Shown in pieces: positions 35,090 to 43,889 of a stretch of DNA of 64,000 nucleotides (positions are counted from its first letter, which is position 1; each line of letters begins with the position of its first letter). The stretch is from Chryseobacterium jejuense. GTDB taxonomy: Bacteria; Bacteroidota; Bacteroidia; Flavobacteriales; Weeksellaceae. The notes beneath the pieces are model-generated. The model searched no databases. It was given only the letters and a program-made list of their open reading frames with translations, and was not told the DNA's origin. The DNA is taken from positions 1 to 64,000 of the forward strand of contig NZ_JAGIPR010000004.1 in assembly GCF_017877355.1 (NCBI RefSeq), read 5' to 3'. A program made the translations under genes and the position numbers.

Positions 35090-36280
35090 TTATGCTAAAA
35101 CTTCTTTTACTTTGTTTGCAGCTTCTTCTAAAGTAATTGCAGAGTGAACCGGAAGACCAGACTCATCAATTAATTTTTTAGCTTCTACAGCGTTAGTTCC
35201 TTGTAATCTTACGATCAATGGAACCGGAAGGCTACCCATAGCTTTGTAAGCATCTACAACTCCTTGAGCAACTCTGTCACATCTTACGATACCTCCGAAG
35301 ATGTTGATTAAGATTGCTTTTACGTTTGGATCTCTTAAGATGATTCCGAAAGCCGTTTGTACTCTCTGAGCATCTGCAGTACCACCTACGTCAAGGAAGT
35401 TAGCAGGGTTACCACCTGATAATTTGATGATATCCATAGTTGCCATTGCAAGACCAGCACCGTTTACCATACAAGCAACGTTACCATCCAATTTTACGAA
35501 GTTAAGACCAGCTTCACCAGCTTCTACGTCCATTGGATCTTCTTCTCTTGTATCTCTTAATTCAGCTAAGTCTTTGTGACGGAACAATGAGTTGTCATCT
35601 AAAGTTACTTTAGCATCTACCGCGATAATTTTGTTATCAGAAGTTTTCAACACTGGGTTGATTTCGAAAAGAGAAGCATCAATACCTGTATAAGCATTGT
35701 AAAGAGAAGAAATAAATTTCACAAATTCTTTGAATGCATTTCCTTCAAGACCTAAGTTGAAAGCAATTTTTCTAGCCTGGAATCCTTGAAGACCGATAGC
35801 TGGATCAATAAGTTCGTTGTGGATTAAGTGAGGAGTTACTTCTGCAACGTGCTCAATATCCATACCACCTTCAGTAGAATATACGATTGTATTTTTCCCT
35901 TCAGCTCTATCTAAAAGAATAGAAACATAAAATTCTTTAGTTTCAGATTCTCCAGGATAATAAACATCTTCTGCAACCAAAACAGAGTGTACTTTTTTAC
36001 CTTCAGCAGAAGTTTGTGGAGTTACCAACTGCATTCCGATGATATTCTGAGCGTTTTCTTTAAGTTTATCCATATTTGGAGAAAACTTAACACCCCCACC
36101 TTTACCACGACCACCTGCGTGAATCTGTGCTTTTACAACCCAAGCCTGAGCTCCGGTTTCAGCAGTCAATTTTTCAGCAGCTGCTACAGCTTCATCTACG
36201 TTGTTTGCTACGAAACCACGTTGGATAGCTACTCCATACTTTGATAAAATCTCTTTTGATTGATACTCGTGAAGATTCAT
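35090..36280 (-). CDS. sucC: Succinyl-CoA ligase, beta subunit
   Basis: It forms succinate and ATP or GTP from succinyl-CoA in the TCA cycle, as the beta half with SucD. The protein is 396 residues with an ATP-grasp fold: VVKAQIHAGGRGKGGGVK near 47-65, FEINPVL near 205, CMVNGAGLAMATMDIIKLSGG near 260 and INIFGGIVRCDRVAQG near 315. SucD is not adjacent. It has a TAnnTTTG box upstream (36319-36326). Confidence 0.97.
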   Translation of the reverse strand: MNLHEYQSKEILSKYGVAIQRGFVANNVDEAVAAAEKLTAETGAQAWVVKAQIHAGGRGKGGGVKFSPNMDKLKENAQNIIGMQLVTPQTSAEGKKVHSVLVAEDVYYPGESETKEFYVSILLDRAEGKNTIVYSTEGGMDIEHVAEVTPHLIHNELIDPAIGLQGFQARKIAFNLGLEGNAFKEFVKFISSLYNAYTGIDASLFEINPVLKTSDNKIIAVDAKVTLDDNSLFRHKDLAELRDTREEDPMDVEAGEAGLNFVKLDGNVACMVNGAGLAMATMDIIKLSGGNPANFLDVGGTADAQRVQTAFGIILRDPNVKAILINIFGGIVRCDRVAQGVVDAYKAMGSLPVPLIVRLQGTNAVEAKKLIDESGLPVHSAITLEEAANKVKEVLA

Positions 36281-36318
36281 ATTATTTTTATTATTTTATT
36301 TTAATATTTAAAGGTTGA

Positions 36319-36326
36319 CAAATTTA
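36319..36326 (-). promoter_or_regulatory. TAnnTTTG promoter box for sucC
   Basis: On the minus strand TAAATTTG lies about 38 bases before ATG 36280, giving a leader of normal length. Confidence 0.6.
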
Positions 36327-36410
36327 CTAAAAAGACATGGAAGTTCAAGATTCTTCATTCAAAAATTAAAGATTACTTCCTTGATTTTTGACATGTTTAT
36401 ACATTTTTCC

Positions 36411-37724
36411 TTATTCTTCCGCTAATTTTTCAGACTGAGATCCGATAAATGGAATCTTTGGAGCCAAGAAATATCCCGTAAGACTGGCAAACAATATCGG
36501 AACAAAATAAGTAAACCGGGTTAATGTTCCCAGAATAATGGTTGTACTCATCGGAGTTCTTGTTACACAGGCATTAATAGCTGCCATACAGCTTACAATA
36601 GCCAAAGTAGTGTCTACACCTGGAAATAAATTATGGATAATTAAACCCAAAGTTGTTCCTACAAAGAACAACGGAATGATAAAACCTCCTCTCCAACCAG
36701 AAGTTACCGTGATGGCAATAGCTAATATTTTAAAGATCAAAACCAAGATCAGAAAATTCAATCCGAAATTCCCACCGATCAACTGATTGATCTCGTTATG
36801 TCCAAAGTATCTTGTGATGGGAAAATTGTAAGCAATAATCCCTAAAACAATTCCTCCTACTAATGTTTTGATGTAGATGGGGAATTTTCTGTATTCAAAA
36901 ATCTTTTTGAAAAATTTTACCACAAAGATGAAAATCCAACCGAAAAGGGTTCCTACAATTCCGAATAAAGCAGCATATAAAAAATCATATACGCCGGTGT
37001 AGTGATAGGCTTTCAAATCCCATGTTGCTCCAATTCCAAGATGGATAATCAAAGCAAACATCAGATAGCTGAAACAGCTGGCTACCAATGCAGGAATAAT
37101 GGCTTTATAATACTCAACGGCATGCTTGTGATGAAGAATCTCCAAGGAAAAAAGACTTCCTCCCAGCGGAGCTCCAAAAAGAGCGGTAAAACCTGAAGCC
37201 ATCCCGGCAATACTTAATGAACGAAGCTCTTCGCCTTTCAATCTGAAGATTTTCCCAAGCCAGGTTCCTGTAGATCCGGTAACCTGTACTAAAGGTGCTT
37301 CCGGCCCTAGACTTCCCCCTGATGCTACACAAAAAAGTGAAGACAGAATCATGGATGGATTATTTTTGGGTTCTAGTTTTCCTTTATTAAATCTGATGTT
37401 ATTTACAATCAGATGGATTTCTCCGGGATCTCCTATGAAATGGATCACCAGTCCTGCCAGCAGACCACAAATGGCCATGGCTGGAATCACCTGCCAACCT
37501 TGAAAGTGAGCTAAAAATTCGGTAAAATGTTCAAGCACGATCCAATATCCGCCAGCAATAACACCTCCTACTAGACCTGTAAAAGCCCACATGAAAAAAG
37601 TACGGCTGAATACAAAAGGATTGAATCTGATAGGTTGATCTAAGAGATTAAATGTTTTGATTAAGCGTCTCCTTCTATTGATTTTCATTTTAATTAACTG
37701 TAAATAGTAAAAGAATCTCATCAT
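36411..37724 (-). CDS. ClC-type chloride channel/antiporter
   Basis: This is a 437-residue protein with about 10-11 hydrophobic segments. The motif GGSLGPEAPLVQVTGS near residue 137 is the form of GxEGP found in a ClC subgroup, with the gating Glu in the GPEAP part. GWRGGFIIPLFFVGTTLGLI near 347 matches the second anion-path loop. Members either conduct Cl- or exchange it for H+ or fluoride; which holds here is not clear. A later ATG at 37688 (MKINRRRR) is an equally good start. It is the last gene of a minus-strand run from HMG-CoA reductase, 43 bp behind the TonB-C-like gene. Confidence 0.88.
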   Translation of the reverse strand: MMRFFYYLQLIKMKINRRRRLIKTFNLLDQPIRFNPFVFSRTFFMWAFTGLVGGVIAGGYWIVLEHFTEFLAHFQGWQVIPAMAICGLLAGLVIHFIGDPGEIHLIVNNIRFNKGKLEPKNNPSMILSSLFCVASGGSLGPEAPLVQVTGSTGTWLGKIFRLKGEELRSLSIAGMASGFTALFGAPLGGSLFSLEILHHKHAVEYYKAIIPALVASCFSYLMFALIIHLGIGATWDLKAYHYTGVYDFLYAALFGIVGTLFGWIFIFVVKFFKKIFEYRKFPIYIKTLVGGIVLGIIAYNFPITRYFGHNEINQLIGGNFGLNFLILVLIFKILAIAITVTSGWRGGFIIPLFFVGTTLGLIIHNLFPGVDTTLAIVSCMAAINACVTRTPMSTTIILGTLTRFTYFVPILFASLTGYFLAPKIPFIGSQSEKLAEE

Positions 37725-37767
37725 TTATCTTTACTGATGATGAGAACTTTTACAATACGCTCTTTAT

Positions 37768-38451
37768 TTATTCGAATCTTAATACAATAGGTTGTGCAAA
37801 GGTTTGTATAATTGGTTTGTCTTTATAAATCAAAGGTTTTTCCAAACCGCCAATAGCATATAGGAACAATCCGCTGATAATGCTAAACTCTGTATCAGAT
37901 GACTCACTATACTTTACTTTTTTGAACTTCCCATCTACATCAATTGTAAAATTCAACTTACAACGATAGATTCCGCCGGCAAAATCCTCTATTAAATAAA
38001 CAGGGAAATTCACCGTCAACTGTTTTTTCAACTCGGCAAGCTGTTGATAATTTTCAACCTCAGCAATATCAATAGATTTCTTTTTCTCCGCTTCCAGAGG
38101 GATGATTTCTGTTTGGGGTACGTTGTTTTCAATCTGTACTCCGTTGGTTGCTTTAAATGATAGGTTGGGATCTATTTTTCCGATTATTACCTCTTTGTCA
38201 TAGATGCTTTGATACAAATCTTTCAGATTTTTTAATTTTTCACCATAAAAAAGTTTATACTTTTGAGTATATAAAACCTCATCTTTTTTGTAATCATAAC
38301 GTTTAATACTATCAGAAAAGCGATTTTGTATATCTTTTATTTCTACTAAAATATTTCTGTTTAACAGTTTCTTCCCTTGTGCATTTATTTTTTGAACACT
38401 TATACAAGAAATTGTCAGAGCAATAACAAGTAATAAAAAACATTGATTCAT
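37768..38451 (-). CDS. Secreted protein with TonB-C-like domain
   Basis: This is a 227-residue protein. The signal peptide is MNQCFLLLVIALTISCISVQKINAQ, read either as Sec with cleavage after NAQ or as a lipoprotein at the Cys. Residues 30-130 are charged and helical. Residues 145-227 resemble the TonB C-terminal fold: VNFPVYLIEDFAGGIYRCKLNFTID, DGKFKKVKY, then GLEKPLIYKD and IVLRFE. It lacks the N-terminal anchor and Pro-rich spacer of energy-transducing TonB. I start at ATG 38451; a longer open frame upstream overlaps the intergenic space. The function is unknown. Confidence 0.65.
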   Translation of the reverse strand: MNQCFLLLVIALTISCISVQKINAQGKKLLNRNILVEIKDIQNRFSDSIKRYDYKKDEVLYTQKYKLFYGEKLKNLKDLYQSIYDKEVIIGKIDPNLSFKATNGVQIENNVPQTEIIPLEAEKKKSIDIAEVENYQQLAELKKQLTVNFPVYLIEDFAGGIYRCKLNFTIDVDGKFKKVKYSESSDTEFSIISGLFLYAIGGLEKPLIYKDKPIIQTFAQPIVLRFE

Positions 38452-38519
38452 GGTTTTATTTTTCTGTAAACAACCTATATAATATATTGCAAATATTCTT
38501 TTTTGCCTGAATTGCAAGA

Positions 38520-38906
38520 TTAAATTCTATTTTTAGCAAAATAAAGAATCAACATTCCCCAGCTCAGGATCATCAATAATCCACCAAGCGGAGTAATAGG
38601 TCCTAAAAACTTAAGATTGGCTCCTAAATAATCCTGTAGGCTCAGGAAATAAATACTTACTGAGAACAACAGTGTTCCGGCAATCATTAAAATGGATGTC
38701 CATTTTTCTGTGGAAGTTTCAAATTTTAAAATATATCCGATGATCAGCAGGAAAAAGGCTGCATACATCTGGTATCGTACTCCGGTTTCGAAACTTTCCA
38801 GTCTTTCCACCGATAATATTTTCTTTAAGGCGTGAGCTCCGAATGCGCCAAGGATAACAGAAACCATTCCGTAAACTGCTCCAAAAATCAGGGTAATTGT
38901 TTTCAT
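38520..38906 (-). CDS. DUF423 membrane protein
   Basis: This is a 128-residue integral membrane protein with four helices. The family signature is VILGAFGAHALKKIL near residue 18, then FETGVRYQMYAAFFLLIIGY near 38 and LGPITPLGGLLMILSWGML near 100. Function is unknown in the family (YgdD-like). It starts 1 bp after the stop of the preceding DUF3298-like gene, so coupling is likely. Confidence 0.9.
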   Translation of the reverse strand: MKTITLIFGAVYGMVSVILGAFGAHALKKILSVERLESFETGVRYQMYAAFFLLIIGYILKFETSTEKWTSILMIAGTLLFSVSIYFLSLQDYLGANLKFLGPITPLGGLLMILSWGMLILYFAKNRI

Positions 38907-38907
38907 T

Positions 38908-39993
38908 TTATAACTCTTCTAATTCTATACTTAAATTTTTCTTTGTCTTATAATCCTGCCATGTTCCGGAAATTTTATTTCCGTTCATTTCTGCCTCTAA
39001 AAAAGCTCTCGGGATCCATTGACTAGTGGCATCATCATAACGGTCATTCTCTGTGATGGAAATATGATTTCCTTTCAGCTGCCCGTCCCATTTAATGAGC
39101 TTTTTATTTTTATCATACCAATATTCTGCATGAAAAGAACTTATTCCGGGTTTATCATTATTCGGATAAAAACGGGTAACAAGGACTGTAATGGGGTATT
39201 TCCCATCAATTTTTCCTTTGTACAGCTTATTTCTGAAGCTAGTTTCCCCTACTTTTTCAGATCCGTTAAGCAAGTTTCTGGCATAAGGACTCCAATATTT
39301 TTCCAATTCTTTATATGTCAATTCAAGTTCATGACTTCCAAGATCATCCAAGGCTCTCATTGCATGATTGGAACATCTTGCGGCTACAAATGTCAGCTTA
39401 TCTTTTCCAAAAAAATATTGGATATCATCCAAAGATTGTTCTGTATAACAACCTTCATATAAACCGATCTGATCTTCTGTTTCTTCGGGTGGATTTTTGG
39501 CAGATTTCAACTCAGCCAAAAAATCATTAACTCTTTTCTTTACTTTCTGTTCAAGCAAATGTTCAATAGTCTTAATTGAATTAACTTGAAACAGATCTTG
39601 AACATTGATAAAGTTCCCGGTTCTCAGGTCAAAATTCTTCCAGATCGCAAAGTTTTCAGGATAAGCACCAGAAGCTTCTCCATCCATCCCGATACTCAAA
39701 ATATTTTTAGGCGTTTCCAGCTTTTCCCAACTATAGAAATAAACATAATTAGAATAAGAAGTTGTTCCTGTAGAAACCAGTTTAAAAGGATTAGAACCTG
39801 AATTGGGAATATATTCCAATTCGTTGACCTGTAAAAATGTATTTATTTTGCTTTCCACTAAGGGATTTTCTGCATAGGAAACCACCGGAAAAGTTGAGTC
39901 TTCAGTCTTTGGCTGTAAATTCGATATTTTTAAATTTTTCTGTGAAAAACTTAATCCGGAAATCAGCATGAAAAACAAGACACTTTTTTTCAC
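38908..39993 (-). CDS. Secreted DUF3298-like protein
   Basis: This is a 361-residue protein with a signal peptide (MKKSVLFFMLISGLSFSQ). Residues 30-230 have the shape of DUF4163/DUF3298 proteins (RsiV-type): YFYSWEKLE, LRTGNFINVQDLF near 125 and the C-rich YEGCYTEQSL and ARCSNHAM. The start is GTG, and its first G is the last base of the stop codon of the small membrane gene before it (TAGTG). The function is unknown; periplasmic location is inferred from the signal. Confidence 0.75.
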   Translation of the reverse strand: MKKSVLFFMLISGLSFSQKNLKISNLQPKTEDSTFPVVSYAENPLVESKINTFLQVNELEYIPNSGSNPFKLVSTGTTSYSNYVYFYSWEKLETPKNILSIGMDGEASGAYPENFAIWKNFDLRTGNFINVQDLFQVNSIKTIEHLLEQKVKKRVNDFLAELKSAKNPPEETEDQIGLYEGCYTEQSLDDIQYFFGKDKLTFVAARCSNHAMRALDDLGSHELELTYKELEKYWSPYARNLLNGSEKVGETSFRNKLYKGKIDGKYPITVLVTRFYPNNDKPGISSFHAEYWYDKNKKLIKWDGQLKGNHISITENDRYDDATSQWIPRAFLEAEMNGNKISGTWQDYKTKKNLSIELEEL

Positions 39994-40160
39994 TATTTCG
40001 AATTTAAATACATTAAAATAAACTTGGCCACTAAAGTAGAAATTCCCAGTATGATAAACATATTGGCAAATCTCTTTGAACTTTGGAAGCCCGGTGAAGT
40101 TGTTTTCTTCAAAAAGAATCCAAAGATGAGAAATATAATAGGCAGAATAATCTGTAACAT
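39993..40160 (-). CDS. 55-residue two-helix membrane protein
   Basis: The ATG on the minus strand at 40160 begins MLQIILPIIFLIFGFFLKK, then a polar middle (TTSPGFQSSKRF), a second helix (ANMFIILGISTLVAKFILMYL) and the end NSK. The start overlaps the stop of HMG-CoA reductase as TAATG, and its stop overlaps the next start as TAGTG. That exact fit on both sides is strong evidence that it is translated. I do not recognise a family. It could help anchor or regulate its neighbours, but nothing in the sequence shows a function. Confidence 0.8.
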   Translation of the reverse strand: MLQIILPIIFLIFGFFLKKTTSPGFQSSKRFANMFIILGISTLVAKFILMYLNSK

Positions 40161-41488
40161 TAGTTTTCTCTCATTCTGTTAAACTCATTGATTACCTCAT
40201 GATGGCTTACCGTCTTATCTTTGAAGTAAGTCACAAAATGCTCCTTCTCTTCTTCAGTAGCTCCCAATTGGTTCAAAATATTAAGTAAGTGCATTTTCAT
40301 GTGCCCTTTCTGAATTCCAGTTGTTACTAATGAACGTAGAGCACCAAAGTTTTGTGCCAATCCTGAAACAGCCAGAATACTCATCAATTCCTGAGCGGAT
40401 GGTTTTCCAAGTAATGCTAAAGAGAATTTTACCAAAGGGTGAAGATTCGTTAAACCTCCTACAACACCTACAGAAATCGGAAGATCTATCCAGAATCTGA
40501 AAACTCCATTATCCGTTGTACAGTGTGTTAAAGACCTGTATTGTCCGTCTCTTGCAGCATAGGCATGAGCACAAGCTTCCGTTGCTCTGAAGTCGTTTCC
40601 GGTTGCAATTACAACAGCATCTACTCCATTCATTACTCCTTTATTATGAGTTGTTGCACGGTAAGGTTCAATTTCAGCAATGGTTACGGCTTGTTTAAAT
40701 TTAGAAGCAAATTCTTCAGGAGAAATTCCGCTGTCATCTTTTAAGTCTTCCATTTTACATGAAACCTCAGCTCTTACAATACAGTCAGGCGTAAAATTGG
40801 AAAGGATATTCATCACAATCTGTAATGAATTTTTCTCATCCTGAGTGAAATCTTCACTGGTTGCTACTTCCTGTCTCAAAGTTTTCCCAAACTGTTCAAG
40901 ACACGAATTGATAAAATTAGCTCCCATTGAGTCTACCGTATCAAAACTTGCTTTCAGTTGGTAATAATTCGGCATTTCTGCAGTTTTATCCACAAGACTG
41001 ATGTTCAGAATTCCACCGCCACGTTTTCTCATATTGGCAGTAATATCCTGTGTAGATTCAAACAATTTTTTCTTTAAACTAAAATTAAAGAAGTGTAATA
41101 ATTTGTGCGACTCTACATTGAATATAAAATGAGTGTGTCCTAACTTTTCAGTATTAATAATGGTTGTTTTAAAACCTCCTTTATCAATCCAGAATTTTGC
41201 GGCCTTGGAAGCTGCTGCTACTACTGAACTTTCTTCAACGGCCATTGGTAATGCCAATAGTTTTCCATCAATTAAAAAGTTCGGAGCAATTCCGTACGGC
41301 ATATAGAAATTGGATATCGTATTTTCAGAAAATTCTTCATGAAGCTTCTGAAGATCTGCATTTTCATTCCAATATTGTTTCAATATATTTTGATATTCTT
41401 GATTACCTTCAAGATATTCGCTTACAAGCCACTCGATTTTCCCTTGCTTTGAAAGCTTGGAAAAACCTTCAATTGGTTTATGATTCAT
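40160..41488 (-). CDS. mvaA: Class II HMG-CoA reductase
   Basis: It reduces HMG-CoA to mevalonate for isoprenoid synthesis, the route used by many flavobacteria. The protein is 442 residues. Class II signatures are PMAVEESSVVAAASKAAKFW near 83 (catalytic Glu), ATGNDFRATEACAHAYAARDG near 280, and IQKGHMKMHLLNIL near 397 with the catalytic His. I start at ATG 41488 (MNHKPIEGF); 12 further codons of open frame upstream are probably untranslated. It heads a tightly packed minus-strand operon with overlapping codons at its stop. It diverges from the radical-SAM gene. Confidence 0.93.
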   Translation of the reverse strand: MNHKPIEGFSKLSKQGKIEWLVSEYLEGNQEYQNILKQYWNENADLQKLHEEFSENTISNFYMPYGIAPNFLIDGKLLALPMAVEESSVVAAASKAAKFWIDKGGFKTTIINTEKLGHTHFIFNVESHKLLHFFNFSLKKKLFESTQDITANMRKRGGGILNISLVDKTAEMPNYYQLKASFDTVDSMGANFINSCLEQFGKTLRQEVATSEDFTQDEKNSLQIVMNILSNFTPDCIVRAEVSCKMEDLKDDSGISPEEFASKFKQAVTIAEIEPYRATTHNKGVMNGVDAVVIATGNDFRATEACAHAYAARDGQYRSLTHCTTDNGVFRFWIDLPISVGVVGGLTNLHPLVKFSLALLGKPSAQELMSILAVSGLAQNFGALRSLVTTGIQKGHMKMHLLNILNQLGATEEEKEHFVTYFKDKTVSHHEVINEFNRMREN

Positions 41489-41669
41489 ATATAGATAATT
41501 TATTTTTTCAAAGGTTATATGCAATCGCGTCGTTTCATTCTTATTTGTGCCCGCAAATCATAGCGATTTCAAGATATAAACTTTAATGAGGCGTAAATAT
41601 AATGATTTTGAGGCTCTTTTTTGTTGATAACTTCTATGAAAAAAGATTGATACTTATCAATTTTAGAAC

Positions 41670-41677
41670 TAAATTTG
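41670..41677 (+). promoter_or_regulatory. TTG-N20-TAnnTTTG promoter for repair radical-SAM gene
   Basis: TAAATTTG follows a TTG at 41647-41649 by 20 bases, a full match to the flavobacterial -33/-7 arrangement. The ATG is at 41729. Confidence 0.65.
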
Positions 41678-41728
41678 AACACCTATTAATCAATATATTG
41701 ATACAAATTATATCAAATCATTTATAGT

Positions 41729-42988
41729 ATGAATTTTGACCGCCTTAAAGAAAAACTTGAAATCCTTGCTGATGCTGCCAAGTATGATGTTTCATGCTCA
41801 TCAAGCGGAGGAACAAGAAAGAATAAAAAAGGGGCTTTAGGAGATAGTTCCGTAAGTGGGATTTGTCATACCTATACCGAAGACGGCAGATGTGTTTCTT
41901 TGCTCAAAATTTTATTGACCAATCACTGCATTTATGATTGTGCTTATTGTGTATCGAGAAGTTCAAATGATATTAAAAGAGCTGCATTTACAGTAGAAGA
42001 AGTGGTAGACCTTACTATTAATTTTTATCGGAGAAATTATATTGAAGGATTATTTCTAAGTTCCGGAATTTTTAAAAATGCAGATACAACCATGGAAAGA
42101 CTTGTCCGGGTTGCCAAAAAACTGCGTCTGGAAGAAAATTTCAATGGCTATATTCATTTAAAATCTATTCCGGGAGCCAGTGATGAGCTGATGCAGGAGG
42201 CCGCTTTATATGCAGACAGACTTTCAGTAAACCTGGAAATCCCTACAGAAAGCGGGCTCAAATTATTGGCTCCTGAAAAGAATAGGCAGGATATGATTAG
42301 CCCTATGAGATATATTCAAAAAGGGATTATCCAATATCAGGACGAGAAAAAGATTTTAAAGAAGGTACCTAAGTTTGCTCCAGCCGGACAATCCACTCAG
42401 ATGATTGTAGGAGCTACTAACGAAAATGATCTGCAAATCATCAAAGTGGCAGATCATTTTTATAGAAACTTCAATCTGAAAAGAGTGTATTATTCCGGAT
42501 ATGTTCCGGTTTTGGAAGACAACAGACTTCCTTCTCTAACTACTGAAGTGCCTATGCTTCGTGAAAACAGGCTTTATCAATCGGATTGGCTCATGAGATT
42601 TTATGGTTTTAAAGCTGAGGAAATTCTTGATCCCAATGTTCCTTTTCTGGATTTGGAAGTAGATCCTAAATTAAGTTGGGCATTACGACATCTGGACCAG
42701 TTCCCTGTGAATATCCAGACTGCCGATTATCAAATGATATTAAGAATTCCCGGAATTGGAGTCAAATCTGCGCAAAAAATTGTGAGTGCGAGACGTTTTC
42801 AGGTTTTAAATTTGGATCATTTGAAACGATTAGGAACAGCCGTTAACAGAGCTAAATATTTTATTGATTTCAATGCCGGGAATGCCTATCTGAAATATTT
42901 AACGGATAAAAATTTTAGAAAATTATTGGTGGGGGGAAGTTCTTCAAAATTTCATAATCAGTTTTCACAGCAGTTGACATTATTTTAG
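41729..42988 (+). CDS. Putative DNA-repair radical SAM protein (TIGR03916-like)
   Basis: This is a 419-residue protein. The iron-sulfur motif is NHCIYDCAYC near residue 70 (CX3CX2C). FLSSGIFKN near 110, IHLKSIPGAS near 140 and the C-terminal helix-hairpin-helix RIPGIGVKSAQKIVSARR near 345 follow. This matches the family described as putative DNA modification/repair radical SAM. The HhH supports DNA binding. Its partner family (DUF4130, TIGR03915-like) is the next gene, 121 bp downstream. The substrate lesion is unknown. Confidence 0.9.
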   Translation: MNFDRLKEKLEILADAAKYDVSCSSSGGTRKNKKGALGDSSVSGICHTYTEDGRCVSLLKILLTNHCIYDCAYCVSRSSNDIKRAAFTVEEVVDLTINFYRRNYIEGLFLSSGIFKNADTTMERLVRVAKKLRLEENFNGYIHLKSIPGASDELMQEAALYADRLSVNLEIPTESGLKLLAPEKNRQDMISPMRYIQKGIIQYQDEKKILKKVPKFAPAGQSTQMIVGATNENDLQIIKVADHFYRNFNLKRVYYSGYVPVLEDNRLPSLTTEVPMLRENRLYQSDWLMRFYGFKAEEILDPNVPFLDLEVDPKLSWALRHLDQFPVNIQTADYQMILRIPGIGVKSAQKIVSARRFQVLNLDHLKRLGTAVNRAKYFIDFNAGNAYLKYLTDKNFRKLLVGGSSSKFHNQFSQQLTLF

Positions 42989-43109
42989 ATTAAACAGAAA
43001 TGACACGAATATTTTAACAAATTATCACAAATTATTAAAACACAAAGACATCATCGTCAGAATGACCAGAAATACTCAATAGTTACATTTTTAAATTACC
43101 CAATTACAC

Positions 43110-43868
43110 ATGACCACTCTACTCTACGACGCTAGTTTTGACGGCCTTTTCACAGCAATATTCGAAGTTTTTGAATATCGTTATAAAGATGTGGAAATTG
43201 TGAGTAGGGAAAGGTTTCGTCAGGAAAATATTTTTGCAGAGATTCATGAGGTCGTTACCCAAACTGACAAATCAGAAAGAGTATTAAAAAAATTGGAGCA
43301 AAATCTAAGGAAACAGGGTATTCATAAGCTCTTAAAAGTTTTTTTCTCTGAAGATCCTGAATTGGAAAAAGTAATACTATCAGCCGTAAAACAATCTGTA
43401 AAGAATCCTGAAGAAAACATCCTGGAAAACTATGCAGATACTGACATCATGAAGATTTCCAAAATCTGTAAATCTGTAGACAGAGAAAGTCACCGCATGA
43501 CAGCCTTTGTCCGTTTCGAGAAAATGCAGGATGATATTTTCTTTGCAAAAATAGATCCTGATTTCAATGTTCTTCCTTTAATCAGAAAACATTTTAGTGA
43601 TCGTTACCAGGATCAGAAGTGGATGATCTTTGATTTACGAAGAAATTATGGACTCCTTTATGATCTGGAAACCTCTGACTTCTTTTATCCGGAGGAGAAA
43701 TTAGAGATCAAGAATTATCAGGAGAAGTTTCATGATGATGAAAAGAATTATCAAACGCTTTGGCAACGATATTTTACCAAGACCAATATTGTTGAAAGAA
43801 AAAATCTGAAGCTACATGTACAGCATGTTCCCAAAAGATATTGGAAGTATTTAACTGAGAAATGGTGA
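43110..43868 (+). CDS. Putative DNA-repair partner protein (DUF4130/TIGR03915-like)
   Basis: This is a 252-residue cytosolic protein. The N-terminus TTLLYDASFDGLFTAIFEVF is the family signature, and VDRESHRMTAFVRF near 130 and WMIFDLRRNYGLLYDLE near 172 are the conserved core. The family is fused or adjacent to the radical-SAM protein in many bacteria and may have a uracil-DNA-glycosylase-like fold; that is family knowledge, not shown here. The gene ends 36 bp before the first DnaA box of the repeat array. Confidence 0.88.
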   Translation: MTTLLYDASFDGLFTAIFEVFEYRYKDVEIVSRERFRQENIFAEIHEVVTQTDKSERVLKKLEQNLRKQGIHKLLKVFFSEDPELEKVILSAVKQSVKNPEENILENYADTDIMKISKICKSVDRESHRMTAFVRFEKMQDDIFFAKIDPDFNVLPLIRKHFSDRYQDQKWMIFDLRRNYGLLYDLETSDFFYPEEKLEIKNYQEKFHDDEKNYQTLWQRYFTKTNIVERKNLKLHVQHVPKRYWKYLTEKW

Positions 43869-43889
43869 TCTTAAATTGAAAGACTCGAA

